Source of the DNA: Flavobacterium fragile
Lineage (GTDB): Bacteria > Bacteroidota > Bacteroidia > Flavobacteriales > Flavobacteriaceae
Direction: 5' to 3'
DNA: 64,000 nt
NCBI RefSeq assembly: GCF_023634865.1
Contig: NZ_JAMLJN010000001.1
Span: 372,001-436,000 of the forward strand
A program made the translations under genes and the position numbers. Under the pieces are notes generated by a model. It was not told where the DNA came from. It made no database searches and was given only the letters and a program-made list of their open reading frames with translations. Of the stretch, positions 54,617-62,794 are shown one piece after another. Each line of letters opens with the position of its first letter. Within the stretch, counting starts at the first letter, position 1.

Positions 54617-55978
54617 TTATTCCGAAGCTAATCGTTCTTGTTCTAATTTTTCAGCCAAACGTTTTTCGATGATTGGTGTGATTAATGTTTTTCTGGCGTT
54701 TTGTTTCACGAAAGGATACAATTCCAAGTCGTTTTTCATTTGGTCGTTTTTGTTGGGATACTTGTTGGTTCCTAGTAAAACTTCTTTCCCTGAATCGAAA
54801 AGTTCTTGTTCTTTTTGTGCACTTTCGTTAATTTTTCTCTGAATTGTTCCATCGATTAATTGCGAAATCAGTCCGCCATTTTTCTCGATATCTTTGAATA
54901 ATTCCAAAGCTTTTTCGGCTAATTGTTCTGTTAACGTTTCAATGTAATACGCACCATCAGCAGGATTATTTACTTTGTCGAAATAACTTTCGTGTTTTAA
55001 AACTAACAATTGATTTCTCGAAATTCTATCTCCAAACTCGTTGTCTTTGTGATAAATGGCATCGTAAGCTAAATTCGCAACTGCATCGGCTCCACCTAAA
55101 ATCGCCGACATACATTCGGTAGTCGTACGCAACATGTTTACATTGTAATCGTATAAGGTTTTGTTGCGTTTTGTTGGTGTTGCAATGATATGACAATCAA
55201 AATTATAATTGTATTCTGATGCTAACGTGTTGAATAAAAGGCGTAAGGCTCTTAGTTTTGCAATTTCAAAAAAGTAATTTGTTCCAACAGCAACTTCAAT
55301 CGTAATCGGTTGATTGATAGCTGTAATTCTGTTGAAATATTCGTTTGCGTGTGCTAAAGTGTAAGCCAATTGTTGTACGATATTCGCACCTGCATTTTGA
55401 TAAATTCCGCTTGAAATGGTTAAAAATGGAACAGTTGTTTTTGAAGCAATTGTATTAAGATTTTCAAAATCTTTTTTAAGGTTTTCAAACCAATTGCCAT
55501 CTTTTGCTAATTGTCCGATTGGATCATTTTGAATAAAGATGTTAGCTTTATTTTTTGAAGCAAATTCATTGATTTTATTTGAAAATTCAACCGAAAGGAA
55601 AGGTAAATTGAAATAATAGTTTACATTTTCTAACGGAAGATTTTGCATCAATTCTTCAATGGAAACGGCATCATTTTCTAATGTAAAACGAATACTTTCA
55701 GCTCCTCTTTGTAATGTTTCTAGCGCACGAGCATTCGATTTTTTCACATCGTGAACAAAAATATTTTGAACAATTGCAAAAGGTTTTGTTGGAACAATTG
55801 CATCAAGATTTACTTCGGTTTCATCATTATGATAAAACGGTTTTACTTTAATACCTTCTGGACTTTCCCAAACTAAAGTTTCGTTGTAATCAGCACCTTT
55901 TAGTTCGTATTGAATTTGTTGCTTCCATTGTTTAGAAGAAACGGCTTCAAAATCGGAAAATAAATTATTGTTAGCCAC
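54617..55978 (-). CDS. mutA: Methylmalonyl-CoA mutase small subunit
   Basis: A 453-aa subunit homologous to the TIM-barrel half of MutB but without a cobalamin domain. The match is clear from QWKQQIQYELKGADYNETLVW (about residues 17-37) and TECMSAILGGADAVANLAYD (about 285-304). In many bacteria the small subunit keeps a degenerate cobalamin domain and is over 600 aa, so this is the short form. The start is GTG at 55978. It follows ftsB after 11 bp in the operon udk-ftsB-mutA-mutB. Confidence 0.92.
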   Translation of the reverse strand: MANNNLFSDFEAVSSKQWKQQIQYELKGADYNETLVWESPEGIKVKPFYHNDETEVNLDAIVPTKPFAIVQNIFVHDVKKSNARALETLQRGAESIRFTLENDAVSIEELMQNLPLENVNYYFNLPFLSVEFSNKINEFASKNKANIFIQNDPIGQLAKDGNWFENLKKDFENLNTIASKTTVPFLTISSGIYQNAGANIVQQLAYTLAHANEYFNRITAINQPITIEVAVGTNYFFEIAKLRALRLLFNTLASEYNYNFDCHIIATPTKRNKTLYDYNVNMLRTTTECMSAILGGADAVANLAYDAIYHKDNEFGDRISRNQLLVLKHESYFDKVNNPADGAYYIETLTEQLAEKALELFKDIEKNGGLISQLIDGTIQRKINESAQKEQELFDSGKEVLLGTNKYPNKNDQMKNDLELYPFVKQNARKTLITPIIEKRLAEKLEQERLASE

Positions 55979-55989
55979 GAATTATGTAT

Positions 55990-56343
55990 TTAATTGTTAC
56001 CAGTTGTTTTTTCGGCAGCAGCTTTTTTTTCGTCTTCAAACTCGATGATGTAGATGTCTTCGTTATCACGTTTCATGTAATACTTTTCGCGAGCGTATTT
56101 TTCTACACGATCATCGTTTTTCAACTCTTTGATTTTTATGCTGTCTTTTTTGATTTCAGTTTTATAGTACTGAATATTATCTTCAATTTCTTCAATTTCC
56201 TTGTCCAAAACACGATGTTCTAAATAGGAATAATTGTCGAAAAAAAGCATCCAAACAGAAAAAAGAATTAATACCAAAACGTAGCGATTCATAACGAATG
56301 CTAAAAACGGATATTTGGCAATTAAATTCTTGATTTTGTTCAT
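55990..56343 (-). CDS. Septum formation initiator protein (FtsB/DivIC family)
   Basis: A 117-aa single-span protein. A membrane helix (about residues 18-36) is followed by a coiled coil (about 45-75) and the conserved RVEKYAREKYYMKRDNEDIYIIEF end (about 78-102). FtsB/DivIC links FtsL and FtsQ in the divisome. Its ATG shares one base with the stop of udk (TAATG), so translation is coupled. Confidence 0.9.
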   Translation of the reverse strand: MNKIKNLIAKYPFLAFVMNRYVLVLILFSVWMLFFDNYSYLEHRVLDKEIEEIEDNIQYYKTEIKKDSIKIKELKNDDRVEKYAREKYYMKRDNEDIYIIEFEDEKKAAAEKTTGNN

Positions 56344-56951
56344 TATGCGATTCTTTGATTAATTACGGCACGCACTACATCGATAGCTACCGTGTTGTAT
56401 TTATCGTTAGGAATAATAATATCAGCAAATGCTTTTGTAGGCTCGATGAATTGTTCGTGCATCGGTTTTAAAGTAGTTTGATAACGATTCAAAACTTCTT
56501 CCATATCACGACCACGTTCTGCAATGTCACGTTTTAAGCGACGAATCAAACGCTCGTCAGAATCGGCATGAACGTATACTTTTATGTCAAACATATCTCT
56601 TAATTCGGGATTGGTTAGAATTAAGATACCTTCCACAATCATTACTTTCCTTGGATGTGTTATGACTTTATCGTCAGTTCTGTCGTGAGTAACGAAAGAA
56701 TATACAGGTTGTTCAATAGTTTTTCCAGCTTTTAAATCTTTAAGATGTGCTACTAACAATTCAAAATCAATGGCTCTTGGATGATCGAAATTGATTTTAG
56801 TACGCTCTTCATAACTTAAATGATGCGTTTCCTTGTAATAAGAGTCCTGAGAAATGATACCTACTTCAGTAGCAGGTAACTCATTCATAATCTGATGAAC
56901 AACTGTTGTCTTTCCACTTCCGGTTCCTCCGGCAATTCCAATAATTAGCAT
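56343..56951 (-). CDS. udk: Uridine kinase
   Basis: A 202-aa P-loop kinase that phosphorylates uridine and cytidine in pyrimidine salvage. GIAGGTGSGKTT (residues 4-15), SQDSYYK, NFDHPRAIDFELL and VYVHADSDERLIRRLKRD are family hallmarks. The frame opens at 56981, but MLIIGIAGG at 56951 is the normal start. First gene of the udk-ftsB-mutA-mutB operon. Confidence 0.95.
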   Translation of the reverse strand: MLIIGIAGGTGSGKTTVVHQIMNELPATEVGIISQDSYYKETHHLSYEERTKINFDHPRAIDFELLVAHLKDLKAGKTIEQPVYSFVTHDRTDDKVITHPRKVMIVEGILILTNPELRDMFDIKVYVHADSDERLIRRLKRDIAERGRDMEEVLNRYQTTLKPMHEQFIEPTKAFADIIIPNDKYNTVAIDVVRAVINQRIA

Positions 56952-57099
56952 ATAAAAGGTTGTCTTGTTTAATTTTAGCAAAAATAGAAATAATATTCTA
57001 AGTGTTTTTTGTTTTTGGTTAGAAAGTTTAGAGAATTAGTGCTAAAAAAATATAGGTTAAATAGAAGCGAAAATTTATTTTAAAAAAAGAATTGATTTG

Positions 57100-57130
57100 T
57101 TTGGAACAATAGAAATTAGTTATATATTTG
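57100..57130 (+). promoter_or_regulatory. Predicted promoter of tRNA-Pro
   Basis: TTTG (57100-57103), a 19-bp spacer and TATATTTG (57123-57130), 12 bp before the tRNA. A near-consensus Bacteroidota promoter. Confidence 0.8.
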
Positions 57131-57142
57131 CAACCTCATTTA

Positions 57143-57217
57143 CGGGGTGTAGCGTAGCCCGGTTATCGCGCCTGCTTTGGGAGCAGGAGGCCGCAGGTTC
57201 GAATCCTGCCACCCCGA
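57143..57217 (+). tRNA. tRNA-Pro (anticodon TGG)
   Basis: A 75-nt cloverleaf. Acceptor CGGGGTG pairs with CACCCCG, the anticodon stem CCTGC/GCAGG encloses TTTGGGA, and the T arm is AGGTTCGAATCCT. It is a single-gene unit with its own promoter and terminator. Confidence 0.97.
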
Positions 57218-57220
57218 CAA

Positions 57221-57252
57221 AACCTTCTTGAAACTTCAGGAAGGTTTTTTTA
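57221..57252 (+). terminator. Terminator of tRNA-Pro
   Basis: AACCTTC (57221-57227) pairs with GAAGGTT (57240-57246), inner TTGAA/TTCAG partly pair, and T follows. Confidence 0.8.
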
Positions 57253-57349
57253 TTTTAAAAAACTATACATTTATAGTTAAAACTAATTCATTTTTAAGAA
57301 ATAATTTTAATTAAAAACTTACATTTGCTATTCTTAAAAGAATAAAGTT

Positions 57350-58297
57350 ATGTCAGATACAATCGAAAAAGTAAAATGTTTAATTATAGGTTCTGGTCCA
57401 GCGGGTTATACTGCAGCAATTTATGCGGCTAGAGCAAATATGAATCCTGTTTTATATCAAGGACAACAACCAGGTGGTCAGTTAACCACAACTAATGAAG
57501 TAGAAAACTTTCCAGGTTATCCTGAAGGTGTAACCGGACCTGAAATGATGGTACAGTTGCAAGAGCAAGCTAAACGTTTTGGTTCAGATATTCGTGATGG
57601 ATGGGCTACAAAAGTAGATTTTTCTGGACCTATTCATAAAGTTTGGATTAATGATACGATTGAAATCCACGCAGAAACGGTAATTATTTCTACTGGAGCT
57701 TCAGCTAAATATTTAGGATTAGAATCGGAGCAACATTATTTAAAATTAGGTGGTGGAGTTTCTGCTTGTGCGGTTTGTGATGGATTTTTCTACAGAAATC
57801 AAGAAGTAGTAATCGTTGGAGCAGGAGATAGCGCTTGTGAAGAAGCACATTACTTATCTAAATTATGTAAAAAAGTAACGATGTTAGTACGTAGCGATAA
57901 ATTTAGAGCTTCTAAAATTATGGCAGAGCGTGTACAAAAAACAGAGAATATCGAAATTTTAATGAATACTGAAACAGAAGAAGTTTTAGGTGACGGACAA
58001 GTAGTTACTGGGGTAAAAGTTAAAAACAGAACTACCGGAGAAACAAAAGAAATTCCAGCAACTGGATTTTTCGTAGCCATCGGTCACAAACCAAACACCG
58101 ATATTTTTGCAGATTACATTACGCTAGACGAAACAGGTTACATAGTAAATGTACCAGGAAGTTCTAAAACGAATGTACCAGGTGTATTTGTAGCAGGTGA
58201 TGCAGCAGATCACGTATATCGTCAAGCAATTACAGCAGCAGGTACAGGTTGTATGGCAGCTTTAGATGCAGAACGTTATTTAGCAGTAAAAGAATAA
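57350..58297 (+). CDS. trxB: Thioredoxin-disulfide reductase
   Basis: A 315-aa FAD/NADPH enzyme that keeps thioredoxin reduced. GSGPAGYTAAIYA (about residues 14-26) binds FAD, SACAVCDG holds the redox cysteines C140 and C143, and GAGDSACEEA is the NADPH motif. The C-terminal GVFVAGDAADHVYRQA is the second FAD motif. A TACATTTG at 57320-57327 is a likely promoter element. Confidence 0.97.
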   Translation: MSDTIEKVKCLIIGSGPAGYTAAIYAARANMNPVLYQGQQPGGQLTTTNEVENFPGYPEGVTGPEMMVQLQEQAKRFGSDIRDGWATKVDFSGPIHKVWINDTIEIHAETVIISTGASAKYLGLESEQHYLKLGGGVSACAVCDGFFYRNQEVVIVGAGDSACEEAHYLSKLCKKVTMLVRSDKFRASKIMAERVQKTENIEILMNTETEEVLGDGQVVTGVKVKNRTTGETKEIPATGFFVAIGHKPNTDIFADYITLDETGYIVNVPGSSKTNVPGVFVAGDAADHVYRQAITAAGTGCMAALDAERYLAVKE

Positions 58298-58314
58298 TTT
58301 GATTACTAATAAAT

Positions 58315-58347
58315 AAAAAAGCTCCTATTGAAAAATAGGAGCTTTTT
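58315..58347. terminator. Bidirectional terminator between trxB and the large GAPDH gene
   Basis: AAAAAGCTCCTATT (58316-58329) pairs with AATAGGAGCTTTTT (58334-58347). A and T flanks make it usable on both strands. Confidence 0.92.
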
Positions 58348-58363
58348 GTTTTGAAACCATCTA

Positions 58364-59812
58364 CTAATAGTAGCTATATCTTCTAACTTTAGCAATGTAT
58401 TTCGCTAAACGGATTACTTGGTGACTATAACCGTATTCGTTATCGTACCAAACGTACATTACAATGTTTTTTCCGTCTCCCGAAACAATGGTAGCATTAC
58501 TATCAAAAATAGCAGGAGCAGAAGTTCCTACGATGTCTGAAGATACTAATTCATTGTTTAAAGAGTATTTAATTTGCTCTACAAGATCGCCTTCTAAAGC
58601 GTATTTTTTCATAATATTGTTTACTTCTTCAATTGAAGTGTTTTTTCCAACTTCTAAGTTTAATACTACTAATGAACCATTAGGAACAGGAACACGAATA
58701 GCGTTTGAAGTTAATTTTCCAGCTAATGCAGGTAATGCTTTAGCAACAGCACTTCCAGCGCCTGTTTCTGTAATAACCATATTTAAAGCAGCAGCACGAC
58801 CTCTACGGTATTTTTTGTGCATGTTGTCTACTAAGTTTTGGTCATTCGTATAAGCGTGAATAGTTTCTAAGTGTCCTTTTACTACACCTAAATTATCTTC
58901 AACCGCTTTTAAAACTGGAGTAATGGCGTTTGTTGTACAAGAAGCCGCAGAGAAAATATTCACTTCGTCTGGATTGTAATCTTCATGATTTACTCCGTAA
59001 ACGATATTTGGAACTCCTTTTCCTGGTGCTGTTAATAAAACTTTATCAGCTCCTTTAGAAGTTAAATGACGTTTTAAAGCTTCTTCTGTAGTGAAAGCTC
59101 CAGTATTATCGATAACTAATGCATCTTCAATTCCGTAAGCGGTATAATCAATCTCTTCTGGAGAATTTGCTGTAATGATGTGAACTGTAGTTCCGTTAAT
59201 CAATAAAGCATTGTTTTCTGGATCAGCAATTACAGAACCATGAAAATCACCATGAACTGAATCATAACGTAATAAAGAAGCTCTTTTTTCTAGTAAAACT
59301 GCATCATTTTTATCTCTAGTTACAATTGCTCTTAAACGTAATTGTTGTCCTTTTCCAATTTTAGACATCATTTCACGAGCCAACAAACGACCAATTCTAC
59401 CAAATCCATATAAAACCACATCTTTTGGTTTAATTTCTTGATAATCTTTAGCATTTTTTAATTTATCTATCACAAATGCTTTTGCATCATTGTATTTGTC
59501 GTCTTCTAGGTGATATTCGTATGTTAATTTCCCAATATCAATTCTTGATGGTGGTAAATCTAGGTCAACAATAGCATTGGCAATTTCAACGGAATCAAAA
59601 ACATTGATTGGTTTTCCAACGAAGGCACCGGCATACTCATGTAGGTTGATAATTTCACTAACGTTTTTATCAATTAATTGATTGCGGAATAAAATCAATT
59701 CGATTGATTTGTCATACCATAAATCACTGATAATTTTGATAAATTCTACACCTGCTTTTCTTCTGTCTGCTTGAAAAGCTAATTCTTTTTCGTACAAAGA
59801 GGTATTACTCAT
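58364..59812 (-). CDS. Large-type glyceraldehyde-3-phosphate dehydrogenase with N-terminal extension
   Basis: A 482-aa GAPDH homologue. About 130 residues of helical extension precede the NAD motif VVLYGFGRIGRLLA (about 131-144). The catalytic Cys is in FSAASCTTNAITP, and WYDNEYGYSHQV is the C-terminal signature. The form with this extension is known from Bacteroidota and some other phyla alongside a normal-size GAPDH, which here is at 30419. The two may serve opposite directions, glycolysis and gluconeogenesis, or different cofactors; sequence alone does not decide. A TACTTTTG element at 59848-59855 (minus) is probably part of its promoter. Confidence 0.92.
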   Translation of the reverse strand: MSNTSLYEKELAFQADRRKAGVEFIKIISDLWYDKSIELILFRNQLIDKNVSEIINLHEYAGAFVGKPINVFDSVEIANAIVDLDLPPSRIDIGKLTYEYHLEDDKYNDAKAFVIDKLKNAKDYQEIKPKDVVLYGFGRIGRLLAREMMSKIGKGQQLRLRAIVTRDKNDAVLLEKRASLLRYDSVHGDFHGSVIADPENNALLINGTTVHIITANSPEEIDYTAYGIEDALVIDNTGAFTTEEALKRHLTSKGADKVLLTAPGKGVPNIVYGVNHEDYNPDEVNIFSAASCTTNAITPVLKAVEDNLGVVKGHLETIHAYTNDQNLVDNMHKKYRRGRAAALNMVITETGAGSAVAKALPALAGKLTSNAIRVPVPNGSLVVLNLEVGKNTSIEEVNNIMKKYALEGDLVEQIKYSLNNELVSSDIVGTSAPAIFDSNATIVSGDGKNIVMYVWYDNEYGYSHQVIRLAKYIAKVRRYSYY

Positions 59813-59884
59813 GAGAATAAAATTTTATTGTGTTGTTATTTTTGTGCAAAAGTATAGATTTCAAACGTTTTCGTAAAATTTTTT

Positions 59885-59920
59885 TAATAAAAAAACCAGA
59901 CATTATTTTTGTCTGGTTTT
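59885..59920 (-). terminator. Terminator after degP
   Basis: On the minus strand AAAACCAGAC and GTCTGGTTTT form a stem around a 9-nt loop, followed by T. Confidence 0.88.
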
Positions 59921-59943
59921 AAAGCTTGTTTATTTATGTAGTT

Positions 59944-61326
59944 TTACATGATAATGCTATACATTTGACCGTTTTTAGAAATGATTTGGTATCTCGCTTT
60001 CTGATTTTCTTTCTTCGCTAAATAACTTGAAACGGTTTCCATGTCTTTTGCTTTCATTCCGTCAATACTAATAATTAAAGCGCCATCTAAAATATCATTG
60101 TATTCAGTGAATTCAGGATTGTTTACTTTTTTGATTTTGATTCCTTCTTTTACGTTGAATTGTTTTTTGTCTGCCGCATCCAAATCTTCAAATTCAATTC
60201 CGTTGAATTCGTAATTCAGAATTTCTTTTTTGGTTAACTTCACCGGAAGCGTTCTTTGTTTTCCATCGCGTAAAACCGTTACTTGAATGACATCGTTTGG
60301 TCTTTTTGTGTTAATGTAACCTGTTAATTCAGCAAAGCCAGTGATCTTTTTATCGTCTAATTGTATAATAATATCTCCTTTAGTTAAGCCTGCTTTTTCT
60401 GCTCCTGAATTTTTAGTAACTAAATTAACATAGATTCCTTGTGTTTCTTTCACACCTAATTCTTTTGAGTAGCTTGAATTTAATTCTCTTCCTTCAATTC
60501 CTAAAACACCGCGTTGTACATTTCCAAATTGCATTAAATCTTCAATAATTTTTCGTGTCAAATTCGATGGAACGGCAAACGAATATCCAGCATAACTTCC
60601 TGTTGGAGAAGAAATCATCGTATTAATTCCAACTAATTCTCCACGAGTATTTACCAAAGCACCACCACTGTTTCCAGGATTTACCGCTGCATCCGTTTGA
60701 ATAAACGATTGAATTCCGTTGTTCGATAAATTTCTAGCCTTTGCCGAAACAATTCCAGCTGTAACAGTAGAATTTAAGTTATACGGATTTCCAACAGCCA
60801 AAACCCATTCGCCTACTTTAATCGCGTCAGAATCTCCAAAAACCACATAAGGTAATTTTTCATCGGCTTCTACTTTTAAAAGTGCGACATCCATTTTGGA
60901 ATCGGTTCCAACCAATTTTGCTTTATACGATTTGTTGTTATTTAGTGTAACTTCGATTTCAGTTGCATCCTGAATTACGTGATTATTCGTTACAATGTAG
61001 CCATCTTCGGTAATGATAACTCCAGAACCAGTTCCAATTTGTGTTTGTTCTCTATCGCCTCTGTAACCATAGAAAAATTCCATTAAAGGGTTGCTCGGAA
61101 CTTTAGAAACACTCACATTTTTTACGTGAACTACAGCATGAACCGTGTTTTCGGCAGCTGTTGTAAAATCAATATTTTCTGCTCCTAAACCGACATTTCT
61201 AGAGTAATTTGGTGAAGCTACCGTAATTTTTCCTGCGTTATTAGGTTCTAAAAAGAATTTGTAAGCACCTAATGTTACAGCTCCGCTTAATAAAGAAACC
61301 GCTAATAAACTTCCAAATTTTTTCAT
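59944..61326 (-). CDS. Periplasmic serine protease/chaperone of the Deg/HtrA family
   Basis: A 460-aa protein with an N-terminal membrane anchor or signal (about residues 5-22), a trypsin-like domain with catalytic H116 (VTNNHVI), D146 (KMDVALL) and S220 (NPGNSGG), and two PDZ domains (about 265-355 and 375-455). It degrades or refolds damaged envelope proteins. It is a single gene between two terminated units. Deg-type names (DegP, DegQ) cannot be told apart here. Confidence 0.93.
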   Translation of the reverse strand: MKKFGSLLAVSLLSGAVTLGAYKFFLEPNNAGKITVASPNYSRNVGLGAENIDFTTAAENTVHAVVHVKNVSVSKVPSNPLMEFFYGYRGDREQTQIGTGSGVIITEDGYIVTNNHVIQDATEIEVTLNNNKSYKAKLVGTDSKMDVALLKVEADEKLPYVVFGDSDAIKVGEWVLAVGNPYNLNSTVTAGIVSAKARNLSNNGIQSFIQTDAAVNPGNSGGALVNTRGELVGINTMISSPTGSYAGYSFAVPSNLTRKIIEDLMQFGNVQRGVLGIEGRELNSSYSKELGVKETQGIYVNLVTKNSGAEKAGLTKGDIIIQLDDKKITGFAELTGYINTKRPNDVIQVTVLRDGKQRTLPVKLTKKEILNYEFNGIEFEDLDAADKKQFNVKEGIKIKKVNNPEFTEYNDILDGALIISIDGMKAKDMETVSSYLAKKENQKARYQIISKNGQMYSIIM

Positions 61327-61423
61327 ATCATTTCATTTTATATAGTAAAATTAAAAACATTTTTTATTAGTAAAATCAGTTTAACGCCCGATTAACAATG
61401 TTTAACATCTTATTAATAATTCG

Positions 61424-61431
61424 TACTTTTG
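61424..61431 (+). promoter_or_regulatory. Predicted -7 element of the dapF promoter
   Basis: TACTTTTG fits TAnnTTTG, 18 bp before the dapF ATG. The -33 part is not clear. Confidence 0.5.
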
Positions 61432-61449
61432 TATAAATTAATTTAGATA

Positions 61450-62238
61450 ATGCAACTTACATTTTATAAATATCAAGGAACAGGAAACGACTTTGTCATG
61501 ATTGATAATCGTACAGAATTTTTCCCCAAAAATAATACCAAACTTGTGGAACAATTGTGTGACAGAAGATTTGGCATAGGTGCTGATGGGTTGATTCTGT
61601 TGGAAAATCATCCACAATATGACTTTAAAATGGTATACTATAATTCCGATGGAAACGAAAGTTCCATGTGTGGAAATGGTGGAAGATGTCTTGTCGCTTT
61701 TGCCAAACAAATGGGAGTTATCAAAAATAAAGCCGAGTTTGAAGCGGTTGATGGCTATCATTATGCAACGATTGATGCGAACGGAATTGTAGCGCTACAA
61801 ATGAAAGATGTTGATACGGTTAATCAACAAGAAAATTATACGTTTTTAAATACTGGTTCGCCACATCATGTGCAAATTGTAAATGATTTAAAGTCACTTG
61901 ATGTAAAATCAGAAGGAGCAAAAATTCGTTATTCTAATTTGTATGGAAAAGCTGGAAGTAATGTCAATTTTGTGCACCAAATAGAAAATGACATTTTTGC
62001 AGTTCGTACCTATGAGCGTGGTGTTGAAGATGAAACTTTGTCGTGTGGAACAGGTGTAACAGCAGTTGCTATCGCCATGCATCAAATCGGAAAAACAAAC
62101 AATAATATCATAGATTTAAACGTAGAAGGCGGAAAATTAAAAGTACAATTTGATGTAGATAACGGAAAATACACCAACGTTTTTTTAATCGGACCAGCAA
62201 CTTTCGTTTTTGAGGGTAAAATTGAAATCAATCAATAA
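61450..62238 (+). CDS. dapF: Diaminopimelate epimerase
   Basis: A 262-aa cofactor-free epimerase of lysine and peptidoglycan synthesis. YQGTGNDFVMIDN (about residues 8-20), the first catalytic Cys in SSMCGNGGRC (about 76) and the second in LSCGTGVTA (about 201) are intact. It heads dapF-GNAT-mltG; the next two genes begin with TTG codons close behind. Confidence 0.96.
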   Translation: MQLTFYKYQGTGNDFVMIDNRTEFFPKNNTKLVEQLCDRRFGIGADGLILLENHPQYDFKMVYYNSDGNESSMCGNGGRCLVAFAKQMGVIKNKAEFEAVDGYHYATIDANGIVALQMKDVDTVNQQENYTFLNTGSPHHVQIVNDLKSLDVKSEGAKIRYSNLYGKAGSNVNFVHQIENDIFAVRTYERGVEDETLSCGTGVTAVAIAMHQIGKTNNNIIDLNVEGGKLKVQFDVDNGKYTNVFLIGPATFVFEGKIEINQ

Positions 62239-62253
62239 TCAATTTTAAATATT

Positions 62254-62784
62254 TTGACTACACTTAAAGGAAACAACATTTATCTGCGAGCACTAGAACC
62301 CGAAGATTTAGAGTTTATCTACAAAATAGAAAATAACGAATCGGTTTGGGAAGTAAGCAATACGCAAACGCCGTACAGTCGATTTTTGATTCGTCAGTAC
62401 TTGGAAAATGCGCATCAAGATATTTACGAAGCCAAACAATTGCGGTTAGCTATTTGCTTAAATGACACTTTTGAAGCAGTAGGTTTAATCGATTTATTTG
62501 ATTTTGATCCGAAAAACAATCGAGCAGGAGTTGGGATTGTCATTTCAAATGAAAGTAATCGAAATTCAGGAATCGGTTCCGAAGCTTTGCAACTTGTTAT
62601 CAATTACGCATTCAATCAATTGCAATTGCATCAATTATATGCAAATATTGGTTCAAAAAATGAAATTAGTATTTCCCTTTTTACTAAATTTGGCTTTCAA
62701 AAAATCGGAGTAAAAAAAGATTGGAATAAAATCAACAATCAATACGAAGATGAAGTTTTATTTCAATTAATCAATCATTTTTAA
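62254..62784 (+). CDS. GNAT family N-acetyltransferase (RimJ/RimL-like)
   Basis: A 176-aa acetyltransferase. The start YLRALEPEDLEFIYKIEN (about residues 9-26) and RNSGIGSEALQLVINYAFNQL (acetyl-CoA site, about 108-128) are of the RimJ/RimL group, which acts on protein N-termini or on small molecules. The start is a TTG 16 bp after dapF; no ATG fits. Located between dapF and mltG, it probably belongs to the same transcript. Confidence 0.85.
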   Translation: MTTLKGNNIYLRALEPEDLEFIYKIENNESVWEVSNTQTPYSRFLIRQYLENAHQDIYEAKQLRLAICLNDTFEAVGLIDLFDFDPKNNRAGVGIVISNESNRNSGIGSEALQLVINYAFNQLQLHQLYANIGSKNEISISLFTKFGFQKIGVKKDWNKINNQYEDEVLFQLINHF

Positions 62785-62794
62785 ATAGAATCCC

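Noticed and set aside
56990..57095. Possible small RNA upstream of tRNA-Pro
   Set aside because: A/T-rich with no hairpin or promoter other than the one that serves the tRNA.
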